Source: Diospyros lotus | Lineage: Eukaryota; Streptophyta; Magnoliopsida; Ericales; Ebenaceae | NCBI RefSeq assembly: GCF_014633365.1 | Contig: NC_068349.1 | Location: forward strand, 33,804,753-33,868,752 | Direction of reading: 5' to 3' | DNA length: 64,000 nucleotides | In this document: positions 13,801 to 25,900 of the stretch, piece by piece | Layout of the letters: every line of letters starts with the position of its first letter | Position numbering within the stretch: position 1 is the first letter of the stretch | Notes under the pieces: generated by a model | The model's input: the letters and a program-made list of their open reading frames with translations, nothing else | What the model was told of the DNA's origin: nothing | Databases searched by the model: none | Program-made: the position numbers and the translations under genes

Positions 13801-14098
13801 AACCAATAGCTTCAGTAGTGGATCTCATAGTTATTTGTATCTAGCATTTAGGTTCACATAAGCTACTTGTATGATTGGGTAATATTATTGGAATTACAGC
13901 CCCTTTGGCATTTATCTGCAGGTGACCCCTGATGTCCATTTCCAAAAGGATTTAGGATTGGACAGCTTAGACAATGTGGAGATTGTAATGGCCTTAGAAG
14001 AAGAGTTCAAGCTAGAAATTCCAGATAAAGAAGCTGTAAGGATTGATTCCTGTGATCTTGCGGTTGAGTATATATATAACCATCCAATGGCTGGTTAA
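7895..14098 (+). CDS. mtACP: Mitochondrial acyl carrier protein (two exons: 7895-8098 and 13922-14098)
   Basis: Acyl carrier of mitochondrial type II fatty-acid synthesis; it carries growing acyl chains, feeds lipoate synthesis and in many eukaryotes associates with complex I. Exon 1 encodes 68 residues: an arginine-rich, acid-poor mitochondrial presequence (roughly residues 1-40) and the first ACP helix (VVDRVLDVVKSFPKVDPSK). Exon 2 encodes 58 residues starting VTPDVHFQKDLGLDSLD and ending YNHPMAG-TAA. The total of 126 residues is normal for plant mtACP. Ser83 in DSLD is the 4'-phosphopantetheine site. The start at 7895 follows a (GA)n leader; the GTG at 7871 upstream in the same frame is not used. 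The intron is phase 0, begins GT at 8099, ends CTGCAG at 13921, and at 5.8 kb is enlarged by inserted LTRs and MITEs. Exon 2 occurs again at 35212 without exon 1. Confidence 0.93.
9023..10337. mobile_element. Possible decayed non-autonomous element split by a solo LTR
   Basis: Left TGGGCTGTTCACGA and right end (reverse complement) TAGGCTGTTCAAAGA look like the ends of a hAT-like MITE. The interior is non-coding and is interrupted by the solo LTR at 9169-9714. No matching 8-bp target duplication was found, so the boundaries are tentative. Copy 2 starts after the left end, so only the right end is repeated there (near 31632). Confidence 0.35.
9169..9714 (-). mobile_element. Solo LTR, antisense in the mtACP intron
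   Basis: On the minus strand it begins TGTTGATGTTTTGCCC and is flanked on both sides by the same 5-bp target duplication GTTAC (9164-9168 and 9715-9719). The far end reads TA instead of the canonical CA, probably a mutation. A TATA box (TATAAATATGAGGGC) lies at about the middle on the minus strand, as in a retrotransposon promoter. No internal retrotransposon sequence is present, so it is a recombination-derived solo LTR. The short open frames inside it are not genes. Confidence 0.7.
10974..11833. mobile_element. 860-bp hAT-type MITE with perfect 8-bp target duplication
   Basis: Ends read CATTGTTGTTAAAATCCCG (left) and, reverse-complemented, CAAGGTTGTTAAAATCGAG (right). The 8-bp target CTTCCTCT is present at 10966-10973 and 11834-11841. 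Both ends carry repeated CGATTTTACGATTTTACG motifs. Inside lies a second inverted pair (GAGGATGCTTCCAA near 11185, its complement near 11510), suggesting a smaller palindromic element nested within. No coding capacity. Confidence 0.75.
13051..13632 (-). mobile_element. Second LTR, antisense in the mtACP intron
   Basis: On the minus strand it begins TGTTGAAGTTTGCCTCGAG and has a TATA box in the context TATAAATAAGAGGGCAAGG, nearly the same as the promoter context of the LTR at 9169-9714. The two therefore belong to related LTR families. The right boundary (13632) is clear. The left boundary is a guess (the first TG at 13051), and no target duplication could be matched. No internal domain joins it to the first LTR. 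Confidence 0.5.
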
Positions 14099-15977
14099 TA
14101 TAAGCAAATTGCTCCCTGTTTTGGTTCTATCCTGTTTTGTTAGCATGTCTTATCCATCAGAAGCAAAGTGTTCAAGATCTGCTTCTCTTTAACTTGTTTG
14201 GTGTTTGTAGGGAATTTGATCCTAGTAAAGGGATGGAAATAATGGAATTTTTTTGGGCAGACTAATTTGTCAGACTGCTTTTCGTGGTTTGCAATGCTTT
14301 TGCATTACAAGATCTAACGTTTCCTGCTGTTATTGAATTGGCGTGACTTTATGTTTCTTCCTTCATTTTTTTTATGCTATTTCTGTTCACCTGGTTTTTA
14401 GTTATTTTATTACCTCACAGTTCCTTAGTTTCATATCATATGCCTTGCAGTTAGATTGTGTTTGAGCTCAATGTCAAAAAGTTCTAGCTTGACATCTTTT
14501 CCACTATTGCAAGTTCTAATGTAGTCTGTTAGGACCTTTCTTGCTAGATGCAAGGTGACACCAGTCTGCAATCTGCATAATGTGTCCCGGCAAATCAAAG
14601 GTTTGAGATATGTTTCATCAAAGGTTTGATGCAGTTCCTTGTCTCATTAGTATTTCTTTTGATGAGCATTATTGAACTCAACTTGAGTGATTTGAGGTTT
14701 AGGGTTGAAGCGATCAGTCCCGTATGCTTGAAAGGAAGTTGTAAAAGAAAACATGGTTCACATTTGGATTGATGCTAATTTGATTGATATTCAATTGCTA
14801 GAAGACCTGTATCACATTTGGATTGATATTCAATTTCGAGTTTCCTAGATAAGATTGTTGCTAGTTGCTGCAGCATGTGAGATGAACAAGAAGAGGAAGA
14901 TAAAGCATGGGAAAGAGAAGAAATATACCTCTTTTTGTTCTCTGGAAACAATATCATCTGTTTCTAAATTATTCTTGTTCTGACAACAGAAAACAGATTT
15001 TGAAATTGCAATTTGGAAGCAAACATATGAGAATCCTTCTTCACTGAGTGGAGTGTGGGATATTCGTGTGTAGGGTGCATGATTTGGACTCCATGTTTTA
15101 CCCCTTGGGAACGGAATGAAGGACTACTACTGTTGTCTGTAGGAGTAATACCCAGAATTAGGGCAGATGTTTATGCTCTTCCTTGAAAATCGTTTTCATT
15201 CTTTGGGAGCTTTAGACCACAATTTAATTTTTGTTAGCTATACACTATTTAATTTGTGATGTTTTCATATTATATAGGTTGGTTTTACAAAATCATGGAA
15301 CAGGACCATAATAATTCTCCCTTCACTGTCATTTCGTGAATTTCTTTAATATGAATAGTGTTGGAACTTTATCCCATAATTTTCTTGGTAGAGGGTTGCT
15401 TGAGGAAGGGTGTTGTATAATTTTGCCACATTATTCTTCTTCATAAATTTATATTGTCCATGTTATTTTTTAAAAAATTAATTAATAATTTGATATTATG
15501 AATGCCATGTCATCAATCCTCACTTATTTAGGATAAAGTGCAGTTGACGGTAATATATTTTACTGAAATTTAAATTAGAATTATTTGGCTCTATTTTCTA
15601 GGCATCATGATTCCTTCATGCCTTACCAGGAAAGAGGGACTTTTACTGATAAAAGTTTTACCTTATCATCTTGGTTCACTTTATGTATAGTAATTTTTTA
15701 ATGCCGTGCCTGGAATAAAGATTTGTGGTAAGGATAGGAAAATTGTAGTAATTCATGTGATATATGTATATATATTTTTCATAGTTCTTTAATGCTCGGA
15801 ACTTGTGCTTACAAATTAACTTCAGACATGGCTATGTGAAGCTCCTTTCCATTCCTTGGCAATATATATGACTACCAAAGACGGAGAATTCTCACTTTTA
15901 TAATTGGAGATCCTGATCTTCACTTGGAGACACCATCTTCTTGACATACAACCAACGGGGACAGAAATAAGCAAAGT
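14099..15977. other. mtACP 3' region and intergenic sequence, no gene seen
   Basis: Sequence after the mtACP stop, presumably 3' UTR followed by AT-rich intergenic DNA. A short tandem duplication with the motif CACATTTGGATTGAT occurs near 14758 and 14813. No open frame resembles a known protein. Confidence 0.4.
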
Positions 15978-16557
15978 TCAGTGGGAACCAGTCCCAGACT
16001 GAAGCAAATGCACAACGAAAAGCACCATTGAAGACAGCTCTAAAGCGTCATTATTCCTCTTTGTCAATGGAGAAACAACCCCCTCCCTCTCCTTGAACCC
16101 ATTTCACAAGTTGCTGGAGCATCCAAAAGTGTACTTACTTCTACCCTAGCATCTTGAAATTGCTTAGACTTGTAGTCGTCCATAGCCTTCTTGAGGTCAT
16201 AAACTTCATTTGTGTAGAGCTCAGAGCACCTTGATAACCATTGTTTCACACAGGAGCCTAGTTGTTTTCCAGCAGACCTTGGATGTGGCAGGGTGGTATC
16301 AGTCAGGTTGTTCTTGACAAGCCCGATAGGGATTGCCCCAACTCAGGCGGGTCAGCGCAGTGGCTGGCTGGGGCGGCTTCTAGGGAGGATGTGAAGAAGC
16401 TGAATTTCAGGTCTGGATCATCTTCTGCCCATGTTTTTTGCAGGTTTGGTTGATGAGGTTTTGTGCTGATCCTGCTCTCAGAATGCACAGGTAGAGGGAG
16501 ATGGAGAGGAGAGTTGGAGAAAGGGAAGCCCTCGTTTACTTGATGGCTTAAGCACAT
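15978..16557 (-). pseudogene. Plant invertase/pectin methylesterase inhibitor (PMEI), frameshifted relic
   Basis: PMEI-domain proteins are small secreted four-helix bundles that inhibit pectin methylesterase or invertase in the cell wall. On the minus strand all parts are visible but in different frames: a hydrophobic leader running into SAQNLINQTCK, then DPDLKFSFFTSSLEAAPASHCAD, then GLVKNNLTDTT and LGSCVKQWLSRCSELY, then DARVEVSTLLDAPATCE, and finally VVSPLTKRNNDALELSS. The junctions need at least three frame changes. The clearest is one base lost where the family has CEDGF (seen as CEMG). Four family cysteines remain, but an expected Cys in the FCTSSL position is Phe. About 190 residues would be spanned, the normal size. 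Identical lesions occur at 37268-37847. It reads as a dead single-exon gene. Confidence 0.75.
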
Positions 16558-17689
16558 TCTTGTTTGTCCTCTAGGGTATGCTTTTATAGGGAAAAAAAAA
16601 GGTAATAAATGGGGTTATTCATGGATCTACCAAGTTACCCACACCTACAATCAAGACTCAAAGTGATTAAGAGCACCCTAAGTTAGAACTCAAATTGAGT
16701 GAGTGTCTATGGAAGGAGTTGGCAAGTATACAAAGAGTGCAAAACAATGTTTAAAGAAATTCTAGAAGTCATATGCCATGCTTCTTTAGTTTATGAAATC
16801 TTTAAAAAGATTGTGTTGTGGCTTTTGTTCATGGCACAATGTGGTGTCAAACTCGGATTTGACAAGGGGAATTCTCCTCTAAATTTGGGAGAATGGAGAA
16901 GAATTGAAGGGGGGGGGGGGGGGGGGAGAAAACTGAGAGTATGAAGGGAGAGAGAAATTAGGCGAGAGATTAATTATCAATTGTATTCAAAGATGCCAAA
17001 GGGGGATCGGGATTAGTTAGTTTTGTATTGATCCTTGGCTCGGGAAAAGCGCCAAATAGCTACCCAAATTCAATTATTACATTGCCTAACAACTTATTGA
17101 AATGAGGCTATAACTGCCTGCATTTTCTTGCCTTTATAATCGTAGGCACATGACAACTTCCCCTTCCCTATTTTGTGAGAAATTCAAAGCAACCCTCTTG
17201 CATTTGGAAATTAGGAGAGTAGATCTGGGAGGTACTCTCAGATGTTGTTTTTCAGGTGCAAATTGGACTAACACATGAGAACTTGTGTCAGTGGGGCTCC
17301 TTATTTGTAAATAACTTGCATGTCTATGATGGCCATGGGTTTTGTCTCCATATTAGCTTCTAAGAGTATGGGGGGTAAGGATGGGACTTACTGGGCTTGT
17401 TTCGATAGACCCTTTAGTAGGGATACATGGAATTCATGATTTATCTGCGAATCATCAGGTAGTTGTAGCTTGTAGGCAACATTTCCCATCCTTGCCACAA
17501 TGAGACATGGACTATAAAACTTGGGGCTTAACTAAGAAATTTGTCATTGTGATAGTCTTAAGGTGGGCATGCCTTAATTTCAAGAAGACCTTGTCTTTAA
17601 CTGCGAATTCCCTTTCACTCATTCTTTTATCTATGAAATCTTTATCTTCTTTTGATCATCGGTCAATTCCTTTTGTAGCAGCTTTAGCA
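16558..17689. other. Intergenic sequence with an 18-G tract
   Basis: No gene recognised. Contains a run of 18 G at 16909-16926 (21 G in the other copy). The right part adjoins the gypsy remnant and may be decayed 3' sequence of that element, but I could not identify an LTR. Confidence 0.4.
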
Positions 17690-19800
17690 CATCTTGCCTC
17701 TGCTATAGATAGGAGTCTATTGTGAACACTATCGTTGGTCTCCAAATAGTGGGCAATAGGGGTGACTTATACCCATAGAGGGCCTCAAATGCCATCTTGA
17801 TGGAACTATGGTGAGAGTTGTACCACCATTGGGTTAGGGATAACCATCTATGCCATCCATTAGGTTGCAGAAAGCAAAGGCAACACAAGTAGGTCTCTAG
17901 GCACTGGTTGACCATCTCGGTCTACCCATCTATTTCTAGATGATAGGTCGAGGACATGTGCAATCTTGTTCCCAAACATGTTAGCAATTCCTTCCATAAT
18001 AAGCTAGTGAACACCTTGTCTCGGTCTGGTACAATAGATTGGGGTATTCCATGAAGTTTCACCACTTGATTTAGAAAAACCCGAGATACCTCTTTTGTAG
18101 TGAAAGGGGACAACCCTATGAAGTAAGCAAATTTAGTCAATCTGTCTACTATTACCAATATACAATCTCTTCTTTTTTATCTTAATAATCCTTCTATGAA
18201 GTGCATTGACACGCTGGCCAACGCTTGTTCTAGGGTGGCTAGTGGTTACAGTAGCCCAGGGGGTGGCTACTGCCTCATGTTTGCACGTCTCGCACTTCAT
18301 GACATACTCAATCATCCATCTTCAACTTCAACTAGTAAAGGAGCTATTTCACTTGGCAGTAAGTGTTTTGTATACTCGAATGGCCTCCCAATGGTCATCC
18401 ATGCAAGGCTTGGAGGATTTTACCTTTCAGTTACTCACTATCACAAATTACTAGTCTTCCTTGATATTGCATTATCTTGTTGGTCAATGTGAATCTTGGT
18501 TTGCTATTGGAGTCTATGATGAGTCGTTCCAACAGTTCCTTAGACCAATCATCCTCTCCATAGGTAACAATAATCTCTTAATACTAATAAGGAGTGACCG
18601 AGGTGATTGTTGCCATTGTTCCCTCCTTAACACATTGCGATAAGGCGTTAACAACTTTTTTCTCCTTCCCTTCCTATATTGGATCACATAGTCCAATTCC
18701 ATAAGTTTTGTCATCCCCTTATTTTGTAGACGTGTGTGCAATTTTTGTTGTGACAAAAATTTCAAGCTTCCATAGTCAGTTTTGCTGATGAATTGACCTC
18801 TTTTCAAGTAATGTCTCCATTTATCTACCGCAATCAACACAACTAATAACTCTTTGTCGTAAACACTCAAGCCTTGGTGTCTAGGAGTTAGGGCTTGGCT
18901 AGTGAATGCCAGTGGTTTGCCATCTTGTGTTAGTATTGCCCCTACCTAGGAACTACTTGCATTGTCTCTAATACGAAAGGTTTATTGAAGTTCGGTAGGC
19001 CAAACGTAGGTGCTTCACTCATTGCCCTCTTAAGCTGTTCAAAAGCTTTTATTACTCCAAGGGAATCCTTCATTCTTTAGTAAATTTGTAAGGGGCTTGT
19101 TGATCACCTCGTAGTTCCTCGTAAATCGTCGGTAGTAACCTATCAATCCAAAGAACCCCCTTAAGGCCTTAACATTCGTTGGTCGTGGCCACGTAGTAAT
19201 AGTTGTCACCTTTCTTGGATTAGTGCTCACTCTAACACTAGATATGACATGCCCCAGGTACTCTACTTGTTGTTGTGCAAAAACATTCTTTGATTTCTTA
19301 ATAAATAATTAATTGAATCTAAGAACCTCAAGTGTGATTCTCAGATGGACAAGGTGTTGATGGAAAAAAGGACTATACACCATTATGTCATAAAAAAACA
19401 CTAGAATGAATTTCCTTAGGTAATGTTTGAAAATTTGGCTTATTAAGGCTTGGAGTGTGGCTAGGGTATGAGCTCAAAAAACATCATCAAGAATTCATAA
19501 TGCCTGTGGTGGGTGGTGGGGGCTATCTTAGGAACATCATTTAGGTTCATCTAAATTTGATGATAGACAGACCATAGGTCTAATTTAGTAAAGATGGTGG
19601 CATGTTTCAATTTATCTAGTAAATCTTCTATGATAGGTATAGGAAATTTGTTCTTGATAGTGTGTGTGGGTGTTAAGTTGACGATAGTCAACACAAAAAC
19701 GTCAACTATTGTCTTTTTTCTTGACAAGAAGTACATGTGAGGCTTAGGGATTGTGGCTAGGGTTGATGATGGACTTTTGGAGCACACTCCTTATATATTT
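17690..19800 (-). mobile_element. Decayed Ty3/gypsy retrotransposon pol region
   Basis: Read from right to left on the minus strand, fragments follow gypsy pol order: reverse transcriptase ([19 protein letters not shown], then [12 protein letters not shown], 19551-19787); RT connection (ALRGFFGLIGYYRRF, 19039-19230); RNase H (SVYDKELLVVLIAVDKW, 18514-18870); an integrase zinc-binding remnant (KCETCKHEA, ~18290); the integrase core (VIVDRLTKFAYF to IVPDRDKVFTS, 17922-18158); and the integrase C-terminal part (MAFEALYGYKSP, 17703-17915). Stops and frameshifts separate all fragments, and the catalytic FxDD of RT is not found. gag and protease may lie in unreadable sequence to about 20440. No LTRs were recognised. 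Not functional. Confidence 0.85.
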
Positions 19801-20826
19801 TCAAGCTTAGCCTTTTGTTTGGGAGGGTATTGATGAGCCCTTATGTTAATAGGCTCGATATTTGGTTTGAGTGTGATAGAGTGATCAAAGGGTCTTTTAG
19901 GGGAAAGGGAATTGGGTTTCATAAATAGGTCCTCCTATTCAACTAGAAGTTTATCAAGAGAATCAAGTTCTTGTACCTTCCATTGGCGTTGAGGATGACT
20001 ATTGACCGTTAGCATTAATTCTCCTTCCCGTCCTTAGTTATTCCTTATTAGCTCCACAATATGTATAGAGAAGAGTTGAGCCACCTGTGCCTACTTGCTC
20101 TTGAATATTTTTTGCAACTTCTTTTTTGAAATCATTTTCACACCCTTGTTTCAATACTTCCACTAAGAGTCATCCTCCTGCCTTCCTTCTCGAATGTCAC
20201 CCCCGTCTTATTAAAATAAAAATTGATAAGACTCGCTTCTTTCATTGAGTCCATCCCCAATACAAGTTGACTTGTACATCACTTCCTAATAAAAACCTAC
20301 GCAAGTTAGCTTGCACATCACCTTATGGCCATTAGTCATTGTCACATATAGAGGTTGGGTGCCAGTGATCTTACAATTTAGCTTTTTCACATTCTTCGAT
20401 TGTCAACCATTGGCAGGGTTACAATAGTAAATAAGTGTGCAAACTTCAAATCTTGAGTGTTTTTTTTTTTTTTTTATCTTTTTCACTTTTTGAAAAAGTA
20501 AATTTAAATAATTGGAAAGTTATTTTTTGAATTATAACAATTTTTTGTGTTATCTTGATGTGAACTGAATTAGAATATATATGATAACAAGAAAATATAG
20601 GTAATTTTATTATATCATCTAAAAGGGTAAAACTGCGTTTTAACATCTTAAATAAATTGAAATAACTTAAAAGTCTTAATTTATCAAGTACAAGTGGAAT
20701 ACATTTATATCAAATCTCCTGGCTCTATTAATACACCTTTTCTCTTTGTTAATTGGGCCCATCTCCTAAAATCTCTCTTTAAACATTTCATTTTTCAACA
20801 TTAAATTTAGTGCACATGCATATTTT
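19801..20826. other. Probable 5' (gag/protease side) remainder of the gypsy element, unreadable
   Basis: Lies immediately upstream, in element orientation, of the RT fragments. No intact domain could be read; frames are broken throughout. A T-run occurs at 20460-20476. From ~20500 the sequence is AT-rich and featureless. Confidence 0.35.
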
Positions 20827-20835
20827 TTATAATAA

Positions 20836-21205
20836 AGATAAATTATATGAAATCTTTCTGCACTTAGGGTCATGTGTAATTTATGTTCTGTGCTTTTGAT
20901 TGCATAAAAAAATTTTTACATTTTTAAAATATTGCAATCAATTACAATTTGTTGTTATTTTACATAATTTTATACAATAATCTACATACAAAATATATAA
21001 TTTCACATATATAATTTTAATATATCAAAAAATATAAAATTTTATATTAATCAACTGATAGATTACATAAAATTATGTAAATAATAACAAATTGTGGCTG
21101 ATTGTAACATTTTTGAAAGTGCAAAGGATTTTTTTATGTAATCGAAAACACAGGGGATAAATTGTACATAACTCTAAGTGTATGAGGGTTTTATATAATT
21201 TACCC
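20836..21205. mobile_element. 370-bp foldback MITE, Mutator-type 9-bp target duplication
   Basis: Nearly the whole element is an inverted repeat with arms of about 145 bases. The left end reads AGATAAATTATATGAAATC; the right end, reverse-complemented, reads GGGTAAATTATATAAAACC. Flanks carry the identical 9-bp TTATAATAA (20827-20835 and 21206-21214). A 9-bp duplication with long terminal inverted repeats is the hallmark of Mutator-like MITEs. Confidence 0.7.
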
Positions 21206-21950
21206 TTATAATAATAAACATATTCTATAGAACAAATAATAGAATTATAATTACTTTTGACCATAAATTATGGCAAGCTAGGTTAATAATATTTTTGAAT
21301 TTTCTATTTCAATTATCAAGAAAATAACAAATAAAAAAAACAAATTGGCATAAAAACACAAGCCTTTTTAAAGTAGGAGCATTAAATATGGATGAGTCAA
21401 CAGTGTAGGAAAAGCAGAGTTCCATCTGGGTATTAATTTGATCACGCCAAAGGAAGGGTGTCATTGTGCAATTTTTTTTTTTAAATGAGGGCGCGGCGCT
21501 TAGTGAGAAACGGTGATAGTTGAGGGGGTCTAAGAGTAATTACTCCTTAAATCAAAGGAGTTAATGAGAATTAGCAAAATGAGGATGTTAAAAACTTAAA
21601 AAAAAAGAAAAAAAAGACAAAAGATAATGTTCTATAATCAACAGAGGTTCCATGCCATAGAGGGACTTACCAATTACCACTTACCGGTCAACACCATCAA
21701 AAATATTGCTGCTGGGTTATACCTAACAGCCATCGGATTTATGGTTTTCATTTAAGAGTTTGCATGAATGCAATGTGTAATAATTTAAATTTGAACCCTC
21801 AATGGTCACACTTCACCTAATTTCGGGTTGGAATCGGATAAGAACATGACATTTTCATGTAATATAAATGATAAAAGTGTCGTCAAGTTGATTTTACAAG
21901 TTTTATAAATAAAGAATAAATTAAGTACAATTCATTTTATACATGGCAAT

Positions 21951-22306
21951 CAGGTAAATCACACTAGAGGTCACAAAATTTTGATTTTTTTTTTAATTTG
22001 GTCATTAAACTTCAATTTCTTGTAAAGTGATAACAAAACTTTAAAATATTTTATAATATGGTCACTAAAGTGATTTTTGGATAATTTTTCACCAAAATTG
22101 CTAATGTGGCAATGGCCACATCATCATCACATCAACTCCACATCATCTCCACGTCAGTAATTTCGGTTAAGAATCATCAAAAAATCATTTTAGTGACCAC
22201 ATTACAAAATATTTTAAAATTTTATTATCATTTTGTAAGAAATTAAAATTTAGTGATCAAATTGAAATGAACGCCAAAATTTTGTGACATTTGATATGAT
22301 TTATTT
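21951..22306. mobile_element. 356-bp foldback MITE, likely Mutator-like
   Basis: Long inverted arms: GTCACAAAATTTTG near 21971 matches the complement near 22288, and similarity continues inwards for more than 100 bases through TGGTCACTAAA blocks. Candidate 9-bp target duplication CATGGCAAT (21942-21950) and CATGGGAAT (22307-22315), with one mismatch. No coding sequence. Confidence 0.6.
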
Positions 22307-22835
22307 CATGGGAATCCTTTGATATTGGTTTTATTTTTTTATTAAAAAATTAAAATAAAAAATAAAAGTAATAATAAATTTTAATTTAATTCTTAGAAAA
22401 ATTAAACGAAGGTAAAATTATAGTTTTTTTTTTACTTTACAAAAAAATTATAGTTTTTACATTTTATAATAATTTGTAATTGCCCAAAAATACAAGGGTG
22501 GGGGAAAGATCCCTCCTTGCAACTCTGGATACTCTTGAGGCAGCGGGGCCAGTGGCCCATCTCAAAAAATTTCCAGTCTTTGGTATCAGGACAGGAGAGG
22601 AGGCTCTTTTCAAACTTTGCCCCTTTTCATAACAAAAAGAAATAAAAAAAACGGCTAGTAGGGACCACCAACTCAGCCTTTTGCCCTTGATCTGTGCCAG
22701 TGCCAGCACTCACCTCAATCCTGTCCATTTTCCTCCTCGTCTTTCCCAGGAAAATTGCAACCCATTTTTCTGTTGCCATAAGAATCAGATCAAACATTTT
22801 TACATTCTTTTAAAGAGACTACACTTTTTCTGATT

Positions 22836-22845
22836 TAGGGTTTCC
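22836..22845 (+). promoter_or_regulatory. Telo-box-like motif (TTTAGGGTTT) upstream of the CAP-like gene
   Basis: TTTAGGGTTT about 100 bases before the ATG at 22938. This motif is frequent in 5' leaders of plant genes expressed in growing tissue. It is a single match, so functional weight is low. Confidence 0.35.
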
Positions 22846-22937
22846 CTTTGCTTTCCTTCCCATTTTCTCTCCCATCATTAGCAAAGAAAACCCATTGTTG
22901 GCGACAGTGGGTTTTCTCTCCTGCTGTGTGGGTGGTG

Positions 22938-25900
22938 ATGGAGAAGCTTCACTGTTTCTTTGAGTGGATTATTCTCTGCACTTTGCTGCTTGCAGCTTCT
23001 GTTTGTTCCAAGTACCATGGTAACCTATTTCCTGCTTTGTTTTCCTTTATTTGGTTTCTCTAATGTCATAGCATCTCTGCCAATATTCCATATGCATCAT
23101 CTTCCTCTCTTTCTGGATGTTACTGTTTCTCAAATGTTTCATAGTTTCATAACTTCAGTGTACAATAGCAGTCACAAGCCTTGCCCATATAGGAGGAAGA
23201 AGCTATATATCAGAATGGCCAATCCTTGTTATGGTCATAATTTTTTTTATACGTGTCTTATATTTTTTCAATGTATCTATGAGTGATATAATTGATGTTT
23301 TCTCCAGTGGACTATATCAAAATTTAGCCACAATATCATAGATTTCTCAAGTCTATAAGACCATATGGAGATCTTTTAGATAGATATATGCATTGGGGCG
23401 AACCCCTTGCTTACATCAAGGGTGCAGACTCAAAAGAGGTCTGTATGAGGAATATAATACCACAGACAGTAGATTAGTTATATTCCATAAGCTCTCATCT
23501 AGAACAGTTGTATTGTAACACAACTTCTCCTCACTGCTAGGGAAGATGACTTTTGAGCTCATGGAACCAAGTAATATCCTAAGATCTCCCCATAAAGTTC
23601 TGATGTGGAATTGGGGCGTGACAAAAGTATGCAATTTGACAAGTCAATCTTCAAGAAATTGGGCCTTGAAGTCAGGATAAGGAATTATTATTTGATACTG
23701 GCTCATCCCCATGGTAATGACCAAGCTGAAATCTCTAAGAAAAGACTGGAGAAAGCTAAGGTGGCCCACAATTCATTCAATCATATAGAACTACTTCCCC
23801 ATGGACTAAAAACTATGTACCATCAGATCAGGTTGGTCCAATCTTATTAACAAAAGAAAAGAATGGCAAAATTCCAGGGCAGTTAGCCAGAATCTTTCTG
23901 TGTTCAAATCATGTTTTTAGCTATAGGTTTGTTGTCTACTTTTCTCTCTTGTTTTGGAGGTAGTAACTGCTACACACTGCAAACTCTCTTTGTTTTCATG
24001 TAGTTCAATATTGTGTAATGATATTTTTCACATTCACTCTGTTTATTTTTTAAACTCTAGTTGAGAATTTAGAGATGTAAATGAGTCCCTTATTAACCCC
24101 ATTTACATATTTGTTTTAGTAAATGTTCAAATAAGCCTTATGTCTATATCCCTCAGTTATGAATTCATATGCTTGTTTTAATTTGAAATGGGGTTAATTT
24201 GAGACCCATTGGGAACCCATTCACATCCCTAGTTGAGATGCTGTCAACTTTCTACCTATGATTGGTTTTTTTAATTATGCCCTCTTTCACTATGTTTTTT
24301 CTTTAGCCCTCGGGGTTGTGGAGTGGTTTGCGGGAGATGCCTCCTTGTAGAAAAAAGCTATCTAGACTTAGGAACAAGAAAATATTCAATATAACTGCAA
24401 TACCATGTCATTGTGCTGACATGGTGTCATGTCCAATCATATCTTTCATTTATTTAGATCATCAATCTATAATAGTATCTGATGATGAAACCTATTTTTA
24501 TTTTTAAATTTATTAAAACCACCCAATGCATGTATTTATGATCTGAATACTTGACAATATATAATTGGAATGTGATACCACATCAACACAATAATGTGGT
24601 ATATACAGTATCTCTGCCTTTTTCTCCTAAAAAGACTAGAATGAAGATGTCTTAACCAATATAAGATTTCCTAATGTTTCCATTCTTGCAATGAAATACA
24701 AAATTTTTAAAATTTAATAAGTTCTTACTTTTCAAAGTTGCTGTCATTGCAGTGTGATTGTGTTTTCCTTTCTTCTTATTTTTTTATTTTTAGGTTTAAT
24801 TTCCATCTAGAAATGGACAAAAAGGTGACTCAAGAGGGAAGGAGCTGGAAAATTTTGATATGAGGAGAAAAAACATTTTCCTGGTTATGTCCTTTGATTC
24901 TGTTATCAAATGCAATCTTTTTGCCTTTCCCTTTAAAGTTAAAGGCAAAGATAAAGATTCATCCTCTAAATTGGACCATTTATGCCATAACTAAAAACTA
25001 TTAATGAAATCTTAAAATCATACCATTTCACATATCCTAAAGGGTTGGCACATACCATTTCATATGCCAAATTAGATTGCATCAGGAAAATTTCCTAGTT
25101 ATGATCAATAGGGAGGATGTTTTAGCTGTTGTTAAGGGCATAAAATGCATGTATAGAAATTACTGGGGACCTAGAATTCGTGGTCAACCCTACAAAATGA
25201 TATAAAGGCTTGATATATTGTTGTTGCTGCACCCACAGTGACGGTTTTTATAGGCTGCTCAATTAGCTTTGACTTGGTGGATAAAATACTGTATCTTCAC
25301 TTTGATTACCACATTGGCAGCAATTCATAACCTGAAAGAATTGTGGGAGATAAGGAAATAGATTTCTGGATTAGTTGCATTATTTGCTACTTGCTAACGT
25401 TTTCAAGGACCAGATTCTCAGTTATGATTGTTACCTGCTGTTTTGTCAGCAGGAAACCCTGCGAATGATCTAGTTGACATGATCAACAAGAACCGTACAG
25501 ACCAAAAGTTCAAGCAACTGGACAACAGTCCTGGGCTTGGGTGCATGGCCTTGCAGTATGCAGAGGAATGCAAGGGGAACTGCACAAGCAACAACACCAT
25601 AAGTTGTGAGCCACCTGAAGATGACTTCACTGAGGTTTTTGCTCCCAACTGTGGTGTGGAGCTACCCACTTTTGGCACCATATCAGGCCACATTGTGGGG
25701 TGCCAACAGAAGTATCTTGAGCCATCAGAAGCCTTCTCTCGTGTGCTTTTTCAAGACAAGAAAACTCTCTCCCTTCTAAAAAACAAAACACACACTGAAG
25801 TGGGAGTAGGCCTGATTGGAACCCATAAAGGGTTCTACTGGTGTGTTCTATTTAGTAGTAATCGAGCGAATTCTTCATTTGTGCTTGAAGACCTAGGTCA

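Noticed and set aside
22464..22709. 81-residue minus-strand frame with a hydrophobic start
   Set aside because: Lies antisense in the promoter/leader region of the CAP-like gene; no similarity and no supporting signals.
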